Assembly: GCF_004799515.1 (NCBI RefSeq)
Contig: NZ_SSMX01000004.1
Span: 62,001 to 126,000, forward strand
Length of the DNA stretch: 64,000 nt
Source of the DNA: Phenylobacterium sp.
Lineage (GTDB): Bacteria > Pseudomonadota > Alphaproteobacteria > Caulobacterales > Caulobacteraceae
Direction: 5' to 3'
A model generated the notes under the pieces. The model saw only the letters and a list, made by a program, of their open reading frames with translations. It was not told the origin of the DNA and ran no database searches. Of the stretch, positions 49,511 through 57,311 are shown in pieces (within the stretch, counting starts at the first letter, position 1; every line of letters starts with the position of its first letter). Position numbers and translations under genes: made by a program.

Positions 49511-50074
49511 ATGCGGCTCGCGAAACCCCGATTTGCGCCGCTCAGCGACGCCGAGCTCTCCCCCGAACAGGCCGAGGCGCTGGAGGCGTTCCGGCCCGGT
49601 CCGGTGCTGAACATCTTCCGCACCCTCGCCCGCGCGCCCAAGGCGCTGGCGCGCTTCAACGCCTGGGGCGGCTATGTGCTCTCCAAGCGCAACGACCTGC
49701 CGCCGCGCGAGCGGGAGATCGTCATCCTGCGCACCGGCTTCCTCTGCAAGTCGGGCTACGAGTGGACCCAGCACCACCGCATCGGCCTGCGCGAGGGCCT
49801 CACCGGCGAGGAGATCCAGCGGATCAAGGGCGGCGCCGGCGCGGGCTGGAGCGCGGCCGACGCGGCGCTGATCAAGGCCACAGACGAGCTGCATGCCGAC
49901 CAGTTCATCGGGGACGCGACCTGGGCCGAGCTCGGCGCCCACTTCACGCCGAAGCAGTGCATGGACGTGGTGTTCACCGCCGGCCAGTACACCCAGGTCT
50001 CCATGATGCTGAACAGCTTCGGCGTGCAGCTCGATGAAGGCCAGACCCTCGATCCCGACCTGAAGGGGTTCTGA
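49511..50074 (+). CDS. carboxymuconolactone decarboxylase (CMD)-like protein
   Basis: 187 residues. AhpD/CMD fold with REREIVILRTGFLCKSGYEWTQHHRIG: Cys and His of the motif, but the second Cys of the CxxC pair is absent, so a peroxiredoxin-type AhpD role is unlikely. LNIFRTLARAPKALARF is the N-terminal helix pair of this group. The SDR gene starts 1 nt after its stop, so they probably act in one pathway. Substrate unknown. Confidence 0.85.
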   Translation: MRLAKPRFAPLSDAELSPEQAEALEAFRPGPVLNIFRTLARAPKALARFNAWGGYVLSKRNDLPPREREIVILRTGFLCKSGYEWTQHHRIGLREGLTGEEIQRIKGGAGAGWSAADAALIKATDELHADQFIGDATWAELGAHFTPKQCMDVVFTAGQYTQVSMMLNSFGVQLDEGQTLDPDLKGF

Positions 50075-50075
50075 C

Positions 50076-50876
50076 ATGGCCGGCCGGCTGGAAGGCAAGA
50101 TCGCGGTGGTGGCGGGCGCCGGCCAGACGCCGGGCGAGACCATCGGCAATGGCCGCGCCATGGCCATGCTGTTCGCCCGCGAGGGCGCGAGGGTCCTCTG
50201 CGTCGACCGCGTGGCCGAGCGCGCCGAGGAGACCGTCGCCATGATCGCCGAGGAGGGCGGGACCGCCTCGTCCCTGGCCGCCGACGTGGCCAAGGCCGCC
50301 GACTGCGCCGCCATCGTCGAGGCGGCCAAGGCCCGCTATGGCCGGCTCGACATCCTGATCAACAACGTCGGCATCGGCGGCGGCGACGGCCCGGCTCACC
50401 GGCTGGAGGGAGCCGCCTTCGACCGCATCCTGGCGGTGAACCTGAAGGGCATGTGGCTGACCATCAAGGCGGCCCTGCCGGTGATGCGCGACCAGGGCGC
50501 GGGCGCCATCGTCAACATCTCCTCCCTGGCCGCGCGGGCCGGCGGCATCCAGCTCGCCTACGAGGTCTCCAAGGCCGGCGTGAACCGGCTGACCACCAGC
50601 GTCGCCCAGTCCAACGCCCGCTATGGCGTGCGCTGCAACGCCATCATGATGGGCTACATGGACACGCCCATGGCGGTCAGCGGCATCGCCCGCGCCACCG
50701 GCCGCCCCACCGCCGAGGTCCGCGCCGAACGCGACGCCCGCGTGCCCCTGGGCGGCAAGATGGGCATGGGCTGGGACACCGCCTACGCCGCCCTGTTCCT
50801 GGCCAGCGACGAAGCCAAGTTCATCTCCGGCGCCATCCTGCCCGTCGACGGCGGCATGGGTTTGCAGATGGCTTAG
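50076..50876 (+). CDS. SDR family oxidoreductase
   Basis: 266 residues. The cofactor motif reads GAGQTPGETIGNG, a long variant of TGxxxGxG with the sugar-binding tail extended, which appears in a subset of SDRs. NNVGIGGGDG is the NNAG position, Ser is in NISSLAAR and YEVSK completes the catalytic Tyr/Lys, with LPVDGGMGL at the end. It is active by motif. Paired with the CMD-like gene. Substrate unknown. Confidence 0.87.
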   Translation: MAGRLEGKIAVVAGAGQTPGETIGNGRAMAMLFAREGARVLCVDRVAERAEETVAMIAEEGGTASSLAADVAKAADCAAIVEAAKARYGRLDILINNVGIGGGDGPAHRLEGAAFDRILAVNLKGMWLTIKAALPVMRDQGAGAIVNISSLAARAGGIQLAYEVSKAGVNRLTTSVAQSNARYGVRCNAIMMGYMDTPMAVSGIARATGRPTAEVRAERDARVPLGGKMGMGWDTAYAALFLASDEAKFISGAILPVDGGMGLQMA

Positions 50877-50899
50877 GAACGAACCGCTTCAACAAGCCC

Positions 50900-51012
50900 C
50901 GTCATCCTCCGGTCAGCCGCAGGCTGATCCGGGGGACCCAAACTGAGGTACGGAATTGGGCCATGCCGCTTGGCTCCCCCGGATCGCCTCTTCGGGCGAC
51001 CGGAGGATGACG
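50900..51012. repeat. large nested palindrome (REP-like element)
   Basis: Arms CGTCATCCTCCGGTC (50900-50914) and GACCGGAGGATGACG (50998-51012) are perfect 15-bp repeats. Inside, GATCCGGGGGACCCA pairs with TGGCTCCCCCGGATC (one mismatch). Same design as 36134-36257. Confidence 0.8.
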
Positions 51013-51060
51013 GTCTAAGGGTGGCTTGTCGCGAGTACCCAAAGCGTCCATCTGCGAGGG

Positions 51061-52500
51061 ATGCCGGTCTCGCCCGCCTATCGCCCCGATCCGGTCTATG
51101 CCGAGCTCGGCCCAGAGTTCGCCGATCCGGTGCGGGCCGAAGCCTTCCCACAGACGATCCTGCGGTTCCGCAACGACCGCGCGGCGGCGACCGTCGGCCT
51201 CGACACCCTGACGAACGCCGAGTGGATCGCCCACTTCGGCCGGTTCGAGCCCTTGCCCGGCAACCTCGATCCGCCGCTCGCCCAGCGCTACCACGGCCAC
51301 CAGTTCCAGGTTTACAACCCCGAACTCGGCGACGGCCGCGGCTTCACCTTCGCCCAGATGCGCGAGGCCGGGACTCCTGGGGATCCAACCGGCCGCCTGC
51401 TGGACCTCGGGACCAAGGGCTCGGGCCGCACGCCCTGGTCGCGGTCCGGCGACGGGCGGCTGACCCTCAAGGGCGGGGTGCGCGAGGTGCTGGCCACCGC
51501 CATGCTGGAGGCCCTGGGCGTGCCGACCTCGCGGTCCTTTTCCCTGGTTGAGACCGGCGAGGGGCTGGAGCGCGGCGATGAGCCCAGCCCCACCCGCTCG
51601 GCGGTGCTGACCCGTCTCAGCCACAGCCACATCCGTTTCGGCTCGTTCCAGCGCCACGCCTTCTTCGAGCGGCCGGACCGGATCACCGCGCTCGTGGACC
51701 ACGTGATCGCCCACTACTACCCGGAGATCGAAGGCGCCAACGACCGCCCGACCGCGCTCCTGGAGGTGGTGGTGAGCGCCGCCGCCCGGCTGACCGCGCG
51801 TTGGATGGCCGCGGGCTTCGTCCATGGGGTGCTCAACACCGACAACATGAACATCACCGGCGAGAGCTTCGACTACGGGCCCTATCGCTTCCTGCCGTAC
51901 AACGACCCGAACTTCACCGCCGCCTACTTCGATCACAACGGCCTCTACGCCTTCGGCCGCCAGCCGGCCGCGGTGTTCTGGAACCTGCAGCAGTTGGCCG
52001 GGGCGTTGAGCCCAGTCACCGGGGCCGACGGCCTGGTGGCGGCGCTGAACGCCTTCGGCTTCGCCTACCGGGCCGAGCTGACCGCCGCCGTGCTGGCGCG
52101 GCTCGGGGTCAGGTCTAGGGGATCGGACGAGGACGCGGCGCTGACCCAGGCGGTGTTCGCCGCCTTCGCCGAAGGCGGCGAGCCCCTGCGCTGGGAGCCC
52201 TTCTTCTTCGACTGGTTCTGCGGGAGCGAAGCCCGCGCGATGGACGGCCCGCGCGCCGCCCTCTACGGCCGCGAGGGCTTCGCGGACTTCCGCCGCCTGC
52301 TGGCCGCCTTCGAGCCCGACCGGCCAGAACGCCTGGGCGACCCGTATTTCACGGGGCCCGAGCCGGAGGAGCTGCTCTACGACCAGATCGAGGCGCTCTG
52401 GGCGCCCATCGCCGAGGGCGACGACTGGTCCGCCTTCCACGCCAAGCTGGCCGGGATCGAAGCCGCCCGCCGCGCCTGGGGCCTCTCCGCCCAGGCTTGA
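51061..52500 (+). CDS. selO: SelO/YdiU protein adenylyltransferase
   Basis: 479 residues, pseudokinase-fold enzyme that transfers AMP to proteins. RYHGHQFQVYNPELGDGR, GSGRTPWSRSGDGRLTLKGGVRE, LTRLSHSHIRFG, VHGVLNTDNMNITG (catalytic-loop Asp) and YGPYRFLPYND are the family blocks in order. Length is normal for a bacterial SelO. No C-terminal Cys-containing motif is seen at the end (LSAQA). Follows the REP-like element. Confidence 0.93.
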   Translation: MPVSPAYRPDPVYAELGPEFADPVRAEAFPQTILRFRNDRAAATVGLDTLTNAEWIAHFGRFEPLPGNLDPPLAQRYHGHQFQVYNPELGDGRGFTFAQMREAGTPGDPTGRLLDLGTKGSGRTPWSRSGDGRLTLKGGVREVLATAMLEALGVPTSRSFSLVETGEGLERGDEPSPTRSAVLTRLSHSHIRFGSFQRHAFFERPDRITALVDHVIAHYYPEIEGANDRPTALLEVVVSAAARLTARWMAAGFVHGVLNTDNMNITGESFDYGPYRFLPYNDPNFTAAYFDHNGLYAFGRQPAAVFWNLQQLAGALSPVTGADGLVAALNAFGFAYRAELTAAVLARLGVRSRGSDEDAALTQAVFAAFAEGGEPLRWEPFFFDWFCGSEARAMDGPRAALYGREGFADFRRLLAAFEPDRPERLGDPYFTGPEPEELLYDQIEALWAPIAEGDDWSAFHAKLAGIEAARRAWGLSAQA

Positions 52501-52557
52501 TCCGTGCAACCTTCACCGCACGCTAGGCGTTTCCTCCGCGTAGACGGAGACGCCCCC

Positions 52558-53130
52558 ATGAAACCAGCGATGAGACTGGCCCTGATCGCCGCGAGCGCGG
52601 CGCTGGCCGCCGCCCCCGCCTTCGCCGGCGGGGTGATCTCCTACGACCGCTCGGAGACCCAGACGAACGGCGATATCAAGGTCACCAGCTCCGCTTTCAA
52701 GGACGGCGACGCGATCCCGCTGAAGTACAGCGCGTTCGGCCAGAGCGTCTCGCCGCAGCTCTCCTGGACCGCCGCACCCAATGCCAAGTCCTATGTGGTG
52801 CTGGTGGACGATCCCGATGGCGGAGGCGCCCAGCCGGTGTCGCACTGGGTCGACTGGAACATCCCCACCGATACGACCACGCTGCCGGAGGGCGCGAAGG
52901 CCGGCGTCCAGGGGACCAACAGCCACCAGAGCGTTGGCTATGTCGGGCCGCATCCGCCGACCAAGGACGACGCCCATCACTACCACTTCCAGGTCCTGGC
53001 GGTGGACCGGACCATCGATCTGCCCGCCGGCGCCGACCGCGAGGCGGTGCTGACCGCCATCCAGGGCCATGTCATCGCCAAGGGCGAGGTCGTCGGCGCC
53101 TTCCGGGCCCCGCAGCCTAAGTCGGACTGA
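52558..53130 (+). CDS. YbhB/YbcL-family (PEBP, Raf kinase inhibitor-like) protein, exported
   Basis: 190 residues. The signal peptide ends APAFAGG. The PEBP fold is clear from SPQLSWTAAP, VVLVDDPDGGG, HWVDWNIP and the GYVGPHPPTKDDAHHYHFQVLAVD block with the phosphate-binding site. Likely periplasmic. Function in bacteria is unclear. ATG 52558 was chosen for a complete signal. Its 3' end overlaps the EamA gene by 14 nt (convergent). Confidence 0.88.
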   Translation: MKPAMRLALIAASAALAAAPAFAGGVISYDRSETQTNGDIKVTSSAFKDGDAIPLKYSAFGQSVSPQLSWTAAPNAKSYVVLVDDPDGGGAQPVSHWVDWNIPTDTTTLPEGAKAGVQGTNSHQSVGYVGPHPPTKDDAHHYHFQVLAVDRTIDLPAGADREAVLTAIQGHVIAKGEVVGAFRAPQPKSD

Positions 53131-54034
53131 CCGCCGCGGCCTTCACCGCCGCGGGCCGCGAGACCCACTGGGCCAGGACCACCCCGCCCAGGGCCACCAC
53201 CGCGCCGGCCGCCTGCAAGGGCCCGAGCGCCTCGCCGAACAAGAGCCAGCCGGCGTAGGTCGCCACCACCGGCTGCACCAGCACCACCACCGAGGCGAGC
53301 TGCGTGGGCAGGCGGCCCATGGCCCAGGCGATGGAGCCCTGCCCCGCGATGTGCACCACGCCCAGGCCGATGCAGGCCGCCAGGCCCGCCAGCGTGGTCG
53401 GCGCGATCTGCTCGCGCAGCAGGAAAGCGGTGATCAGCAGCAGGGGCGCGCCGGTGACGCTGGACCAGAACATGATCCGGCTCGCCGCCTCGGTCTTGCG
53501 CCCCTCGCTCAGCGCCAGGAAATAGAGCGCGTACCAGAAGGCCGTGGTCAGCGAGAGGATGTCGCCCAGCTTCGCGTCGAGCACCGGAGCGCCGCCGCCC
53601 TTGCCCGCCCCCATCATCCAGGCGCCGCTTACCGCCACGGCGAGCGCCAGCAGGAACAGCTTGCGGGGCGGCTGCTTCAGGAACGCCCAGGCGAACGCCG
53701 TCACAACCACCGGCGTCAGGTTCGACAGCACCGTCGAGGCCGCCACCGAGGTGTACTTGATCCCGTAGTGCCAGAAGCCCAGGTCGAGGGCGAACATCAG
53801 CCCGGTCAGCAGCACGATGGGCCTGGGCCGCCCCAACGGCCCGCTCATCGCCCGGGTCATGATCGCCAACAGCGGCAGGGCGAAGGTCAGCCGCCAGAAG
53901 CCCGCCGCCGCCGGCCCCGTGCCGGTCAGCCGCACCAGGGCGCCGGAAAAGCCGATCACGCAGGCGCCGAACACCAGCATGGCCACCGCCGGCCAGCGCT
54001 TGGGCGCGCTCCCCTCGATCACCGCCTCAGCCAA
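53117..54034 (-). CDS. DMT-family (EamA) transporter
   Basis: 305 residues, 10 TM helices in two EamA repeats: first AAGFWRLTFALPLLAI and PIVLLTGLMFALDLGFWHYGIKYTSVAAST, second AAGRVVALGG-like GAVVALGGVVLAQW. A 3-helix-pair loop LYFLALSEGRKTEAA joins them. Drug/metabolite exporter. Start TTG at 54034 (GGGAGG upstream) overlaps the gluQRS stop; a GTG at 54022 is an alternative. Substrate unknown. Confidence 0.85.
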   Translation of the reverse strand: MAEAVIEGSAPKRWPAVAMLVFGACVIGFSGALVRLTGTGPAAAGFWRLTFALPLLAIMTRAMSGPLGRPRPIVLLTGLMFALDLGFWHYGIKYTSVAASTVLSNLTPVVVTAFAWAFLKQPPRKLFLLALAVAVSGAWMMGAGKGGGAPVLDAKLGDILSLTTAFWYALYFLALSEGRKTEAASRIMFWSSVTGAPLLLITAFLLREQIAPTTLAGLAACIGLGVVHIAGQGSIAWAMGRLPTQLASVVVLVQPVVATYAGWLLFGEALGPLQAAGAVVALGGVVLAQWVSRPAAVKAAAVSPT

Positions 54035-54893
54035 AGCCCAACGCCTCCCGCAATTCGCGCGCTGTCATACCCGAAGCCCTGAGCTCGCGCAGCGTCTGGG
54101 CGCGGTCACGCTTGGCGTAGCGCCGGCCGTCGGGCCCGGCGAGCAGGCGGTGATGGCGATAGGCCGGCGTGGGCAAGGCCAGCAGCGCCTGCAGCAGGCG
54201 CTGCACATGGGTCGCCTCGAAGAGGTCGCGGCCGCGGATCACCTCCGTGATCCCCTGCAGGGCGTCGTCGACCACCACCGCCAGGTGGTAGGCCACGCCG
54301 ACCTCCTTGCGCGCCAGCACCACGTCGCCGCCGAGCTGCGGGCGGGCCTGGATGACGCCATGCTCGCCGTCCGGCCCCTCGCCGTCCTCGACGAAGGTCA
54401 GGCCGCCGAACCCGCCCAGCGCCCGCTCGGCGGCGGCCAGCGACAGGCGCCAGGCGTAGGCTTCGCCGGCCTCAACCCGCGCCGCCTCCTCGGCCGGCGG
54501 CAGGGGCGCGCCGCGGAACGCCTCCAGGGTGCCATGCGGCGCGCTCTCGATGGCCTCCGCCACCTCGCGCCGGGTGCGGAAGCAGCGGTAGGTCAGGCCG
54601 CGTTCGGAAAGCTCGCGCAGGGCTGCGCCGTAGTCGGCCATGTGCTGCGACTGGCGGCGCACCGGCGCTTCCCATTCGAGCCCCAGCCACGCCAGATCCT
54701 CAAGGATCGCGGCGTCGTACTCCGGGCGGCAGCGGGTGCGGTCGATATCCTCGATGCGCAGGATGAAGCGCCCGCCCGCCGCCCGGGCCGCCTCGAAGGC
54801 CGTCAGCGCCGAAAACGCGTGGCCCCGATGCAGCAAGCCCGTGGGCGACGGCGCGAAGCGGGTGACGAAGGCTGTGTTGGAAAGGCCGGACAC
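54027..54893 (-). CDS. gluQRS: glutamyl-Q tRNA(Asp) synthetase
   Basis: 288 residues. A truncated glutamyl-tRNA synthetase that charges glutamate onto queuosine in tRNA-Asp. FAPSPTGLLHRGHAF is the HIGH region (HRGH), FILRIEDIDRTRCRPEY follows, and YAKRDRAQTLREL the KMSKS equivalent. The Zn-type Cys cluster of E. coli GluQ-RS is not complete here, as in many alphaproteobacteria. Starts with GTG at 54893. The TetR gene begins (stop side) 10 nt away on the same strand. Confidence 0.92.
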   Translation of the reverse strand: MSGLSNTAFVTRFAPSPTGLLHRGHAFSALTAFEAARAAGGRFILRIEDIDRTRCRPEYDAAILEDLAWLGLEWEAPVRRQSQHMADYGAALRELSERGLTYRCFRTRREVAEAIESAPHGTLEAFRGAPLPPAEEAARVEAGEAYAWRLSLAAAERALGGFGGLTFVEDGEGPDGEHGVIQARPQLGGDVVLARKEVGVAYHLAVVVDDALQGITEVIRGRDLFEATHVQRLLQALLALPTPAYRHHRLLAGPDGRRYAKRDRAQTLRELRASGMTARELREALGFG

Positions 54894-54903
54894 CCGGCCG
54901 GTC

Positions 54904-55533
54904 CTAGTCCTGGGCGCGGATCGCGGCCAGTCCCAGGCGCTTGAAGACCGCGCGGAAGAAGGCGGTCTCGCCGCCCAGGGCGTCCTTCAGGTGCTGGAAC
55001 TGCTTGAAGTTGGCCATCTCCGCCAGGCCGTGCGCCGAGCACCAGGCCGCAGTGGTGGACAGCTCCAGCTCCTGCACCTCGTTGGGATTGGCGCCGGCGT
55101 CGATGAAGGTGTCGCGCACCTTGCAATAGGCGCTGTCCTCATTGCCTTCCATGCCGTCCGGGAAGGCTTCCTTGTCGCGGGCGGTGTCGTACATCACCCG
55201 GTAGATCGCCGGGTTCTCGCGGGCGAAGCAGACGTAGGCCACGCCGATCTCGTCCAGGGCGTCGGCGGGGGTGGCGGCCTCGGCGCGGGCCTTGGCGATC
55301 GCGCCGTCCAGCAGGGTCCAGCCCTCGCCGGCCACCGCTTCCAGCAGTTCGCCCTTGTCCTTGAAGTGGTGATAGGGCGCCGCCGGGCTGACGCCCGCCT
55401 CCCGCGCCACGGCGCGCAAGCTGAGCGCGCTCGGACCCTCGGCCTCCAGCAATCGGCTGGCGGCGTCGATCAGGGCGCGGCGCAGATCGCCGTGGTGATA
55501 GGGCCGGGCTTCGGCAGCTTGAGAGTCTCTCAT
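54904..55533 (-). CDS. TetR-family regulator, likely controlling the adjacent micro-protein units
   Basis: 209 residues. The N-terminal HTH has YHHGDLRRALIDAASRLLEAEG, SLRAVAREAGVSPAAPYHHF, the usual TetR layout, and the C-terminal domain is of WHG/TetR_C_33 type with AYVCFARENPAIYRVMYD and ELSTTAAWCSAHGLAEMANFKQF. It binds as a dimer to an inverted repeat. Its ATG at 55533 faces the region 55567-55930, which has three AGATA/TATCT palindromes. It is likely a repressor of those promoters and of itself. Ligand unknown. It also reads into gluQRS by position. Confidence 0.88.
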   Translation of the reverse strand: MRDSQAAEARPYHHGDLRRALIDAASRLLEAEGPSALSLRAVAREAGVSPAAPYHHFKDKGELLEAVAGEGWTLLDGAIAKARAEAATPADALDEIGVAYVCFARENPAIYRVMYDTARDKEAFPDGMEGNEDSAYCKVRDTFIDAGANPNEVQELELSTTAAWCSAHGLAEMANFKQFQHLKDALGGETAFFRAVFKRLGLAAIRAQD

Positions 55534-55568
55534 CGCCTCCTACCTTAGAGGTCAATCTGGGCGCCGTA

Positions 55569-55578
55569 AAGATATCTT
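55569..55578. promoter_or_regulatory. 10-bp palindrome in the TetR/micro-protein gap
   Basis: AAGATATCTT is perfectly self-complementary and 36 nt from the TetR ATG. It contains the same AGATA/TATCT half-sites as the two larger operators, so it may be a third TetR site, perhaps for autoregulation. Its last TT begins the TTGACA box below. Confidence 0.5.
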
Positions 55579-55605
55579 GACAGCGCTTAGATATGAGCTA
55601 TCTTA
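55577..55605 (+). promoter_or_regulatory. promoter and operator A of micro-protein 1
   Basis: A -35 box TTGACA (55577-55582), 16-nt spacer and -10 TATCTT (55599-55604). The operator TTAGATATGAGCTATCTTA (55587-55605) has half-sites TTAGATA and TATCTTA around a 5-nt centre and covers the -10 box, which is a classic repression geometry. Expected transcript starts about 55 nt before the ATG at 55667. Confidence 0.7.
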
Positions 55606-55666
55606 GCGTCGTTCAGATAACAAATGGCCGCGGGGTCTCGCGGTTCCAACTCAAAGGTTGTGTGTC

Positions 55667-55771
55667 ATGTCGTTCTCTCGCCTGCCGCGGTTCTTCGACC
55701 GCATCGCGCCCGCCCTGATCCTGGCGCTCGGCGCGCCGGTCGCCGCCGCGTTCGCCGTTGTCGGCGGCTGA
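55667..55771 (+). CDS. micro-protein 1, 34-residue single-helix membrane peptide
   Basis: Encodes MSFSRLPRFFDRIAPALILALG followed by APVAAAFAVVGG and stop: a short basic N-terminus, then one hydrophobic helix (about residues 14-32). AAAGG lies 9-13 nt before the ATG. A promoter/operator is 62-90 nt upstream and a strong terminator 33 nt downstream, so it is an independent transcription unit rather than a chance frame. No homologue recognised. It resembles micro-protein 2 in size, start (MS) and layout, not in detailed sequence. Role in membrane or envelope response is a guess. Confidence 0.62.
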   Translation: MSFSRLPRFFDRIAPALILALGAPVAAAFAVVGG

Positions 55772-55804
55772 TCGCTCCCTACTCCCCGAAGGTTGAGCGA
55801 TCCG

Positions 55805-55834
55805 AAGGGGCCCCTGGCGACAGGGGCCCCTTTC
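55805..55834 (+). terminator. strong terminator after micro-protein 1
   Basis: AAGGGGCCCCTG and CAGGGGCCCCTT make a perfect 12-bp stem with loop GCGA, followed by TTC. One of the best intrinsic terminators here. Confidence 0.8.
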
Positions 55835-55863
55835 TCGTCGCCGCGGGCCCGGCCGTCGGATGC

Positions 55864-55877
55864 ATGCAAATTTGCAT
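55864..55877. promoter_or_regulatory. 14-bp palindrome ATGCAAATTTGCAT
   Basis: Perfectly self-complementary and AT-rich in a GC-rich genome, 25 nt before the -35 box of the second unit. It could be a separate regulator's site or bent DNA. Function unknown. Confidence 0.4.
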
Positions 55878-55901
55878 AGCTGCACTGCACAAATATCTAT
55901 C

Positions 55902-55930
55902 TATACACCGCTCAGATAAGTGCTATCTAA
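55902..55930 (+). promoter_or_regulatory. promoter and operator B of micro-protein 2
   Basis: A -35-like TATACA (55902-55907), 16-nt spacer and -10 TATCTA (55924-55929). The operator TCAGATAAGTGCTATCTAA (55912-55930) repeats operator A: over 37 nt (55582-55618 against 55907-55943) 30 positions match. So one regulatory module has been duplicated. Confidence 0.7.
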
Positions 55931-55986
55931 GCATCGTTCGGATCGAAGAGCCTCTTCGGTCCGGCGCAACCAAAAGGAACTCTCTC

Positions 55987-56088
55987 ATGTCGATCCAACT
56001 GAACCGCGCCCTGGACGTCCTCGTGTCCTTCGCGATCGTGGCCCTGGGCCTGACGATCGCCGGCGCCACCGCCATCGTCTCGATCTAA
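55987..56088 (+). CDS. micro-protein 2, 33-residue single-helix membrane peptide
   Basis: Encodes MSIQLNRALDVLVSFAIVAL then GLTIAGATAIVSI: a polar N-terminus and one hydrophobic helix (about 10-33). Shine-Dalgarno-like AAGGA is 8-12 nt before ATG. It has its own promoter with operator B and a terminator-like hairpin after it, so it is a second monocistronic unit. Sequence match to micro-protein 1 is low outside the short Met-Ser start. Function unknown; the TetR gene is the candidate regulator of both. Confidence 0.65.
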   Translation: MSIQLNRALDVLVSFAIVALGLTIAGATAIVSI

Positions 56089-56108
56089 GTCCGATGGGAC
56101 GCCGTTAG

Positions 56109-56139
56109 GCCTCGCCGTTTCCGAAAGACGCGGCGAGGC
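56109..56139 (+). terminator. hairpin after micro-protein 2
   Basis: GCCTCGCCG (56109-56117) and CGGCGAGGC (56131-56139) form a 9-bp perfect stem with a 13-nt loop, 20 nt after the stop. No clear T-run, so termination is likely but not certain. Confidence 0.55.
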
Positions 56140-56355
56140 TCCGGCTTCCGGAGCCCCCAATCTGCGTCTCCGTCTCCGTCATGGAGATGTCTCCGAATCT
56201 TCCATATAAGGGTCCCAAGAGCGGGACAGCCTGGGCTTCCTGACCCGGCCCGTCGCCGCTTCAAGCCGCGCGAACAGGGGTCTTCGTCTTCAGTTCATCC
56301 GCGTACCACACCGGCGCCCGGCGCCACCCGGCGGCTCCCAGCGTGGAGGTCCGCC

Positions 56356-56916
56356 ATGCAGGTGCTTAGCCGCCCGCCCTCCGGTTGGCCCGCCCTGGTG
56401 CTGAACGCTGACTTCCGCCCCTTGAGCTATTATCCCCTGTCGCTGTGGCCCTGGCAGGACGTCATCAAGGCGGTGTTCCTCGACCGCGTCGACGTGGTCT
56501 CCACCTACGACCAGGTGGTCCACTCGCCCTCCTTCGAGATGAAGCTGCCCAGCGTGGTCTCGCTGAAGCAGTACGTGACCCAGGACCGGCCGCCGGCCTT
56601 CACCCGGTTCAACCTGTTCCTGCGCGACGCCTTCACCTGCCAGTACTGCACGGCCGGCGAAGAGCTGACCTTCGACCATGTGATCCCCCGTTCGCGCGGC
56701 GGGCGCACCACCTGGGAGAACATCGTCACCGCCTGCGCCCGCTGCAACCTGACCAAGGGCGGGCGCACCCCCCGCGAGGCGCACATGCACCCCCTGCACG
56801 CCCCGCACCGGCCCACCGCCTTCGAGCTGCAGGAACACGGCCGCCGGTTCCCGCCGCACCACCTGCACGAAAGCTGGCTCGACTACCTCTACTGGGACAT
56901 CGAGCTGGAGGCGTAG
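56356..56916 (+). CDS. HNH endonuclease family protein
   Basis: 186 residues. HNH: Cys pair in FTCQYCTAGEELTFDHVIPRS, the catalytic His in FDHVIPRSRGG, Asn in WENIVTACARCN with the second Cys pair. A nuclease for DNA ends, mobile or repair roles. The N-terminal LVLNADFRPLSYYPLSLWPWQDV is typical of the bacterial HNH group of chromosomal genes (often annotated as HNH endonuclease). GGAGGT precedes ATG 56356. No intron or intein nearby, so probably not a homing element. Confidence 0.85.
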   Translation: MQVLSRPPSGWPALVLNADFRPLSYYPLSLWPWQDVIKAVFLDRVDVVSTYDQVVHSPSFEMKLPSVVSLKQYVTQDRPPAFTRFNLFLRDAFTCQYCTAGEELTFDHVIPRSRGGRTTWENIVTACARCNLTKGGRTPREAHMHPLHAPHRPTAFELQEHGRRFPPHHLHESWLDYLYWDIELEA

Positions 56917-57311
56917 GGCGCGGCCTCGCCCCCGAAGCTCGTCATCCCCGGCCCGGCGCCGGGGACCCATCCAGCCGGCTTTCGAAGCGAGTTCGGGGAA
57001 GCCGCCGCGAAATGGGGATGCGGGTCGGTGGGTGACCGAGGCTGGCCCGGCCATGACGATTCCGTTGACGGGCTAGGCCTGCGCCAAGATCAGTCGCCGC
57101 TGCCGCAGCATGGCGCCCGCATTCATTTATCACCCGGGAACGGGCCGCGGTATCGGCCCTAAGGCCTAGGTCCAAAGGCTGAGGTTCGCTTTGCGGGCGA
57201 GGTCCCGGCCCGGGCGCTTGGCGGATTCTCAAAACGGCTGCAGTTATTCTCGGCTCGCGAAATCGCGCCGCGCGCCTATTTGAGGCGCTGTCCCGCCATC
57301 CAGGATTCCGT
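56917..57311. other. 395-nt gap with partial REP-like arm, no gene
   Basis: 56946-56964 is a hairpin CCCCGGC/GCCGGGG beside GTCATCCCC, a partial copy of the large intergenic element. The rest is GC-rich with several short palindromes and no credible coding frame, RNA gene or T-run terminator. The promoter of the old yellow enzyme must lie in the last 150 nt. Confidence 0.45.

Noticed and set aside
54904..55533. The TetR gene as a regulator of gluQRS/EamA only
   Set aside because: Its start faces the palindromes at 55569-55930, which are typical TetR sites. Read-through into gluQRS is possible, but the palindromes give a closer target.
57064..57311. Possible small ORFs and hairpins before the old yellow enzyme gene
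   Set aside because: Frames are short, without Shine-Dalgarno or family likeness; hairpins are ordinary for this base composition.
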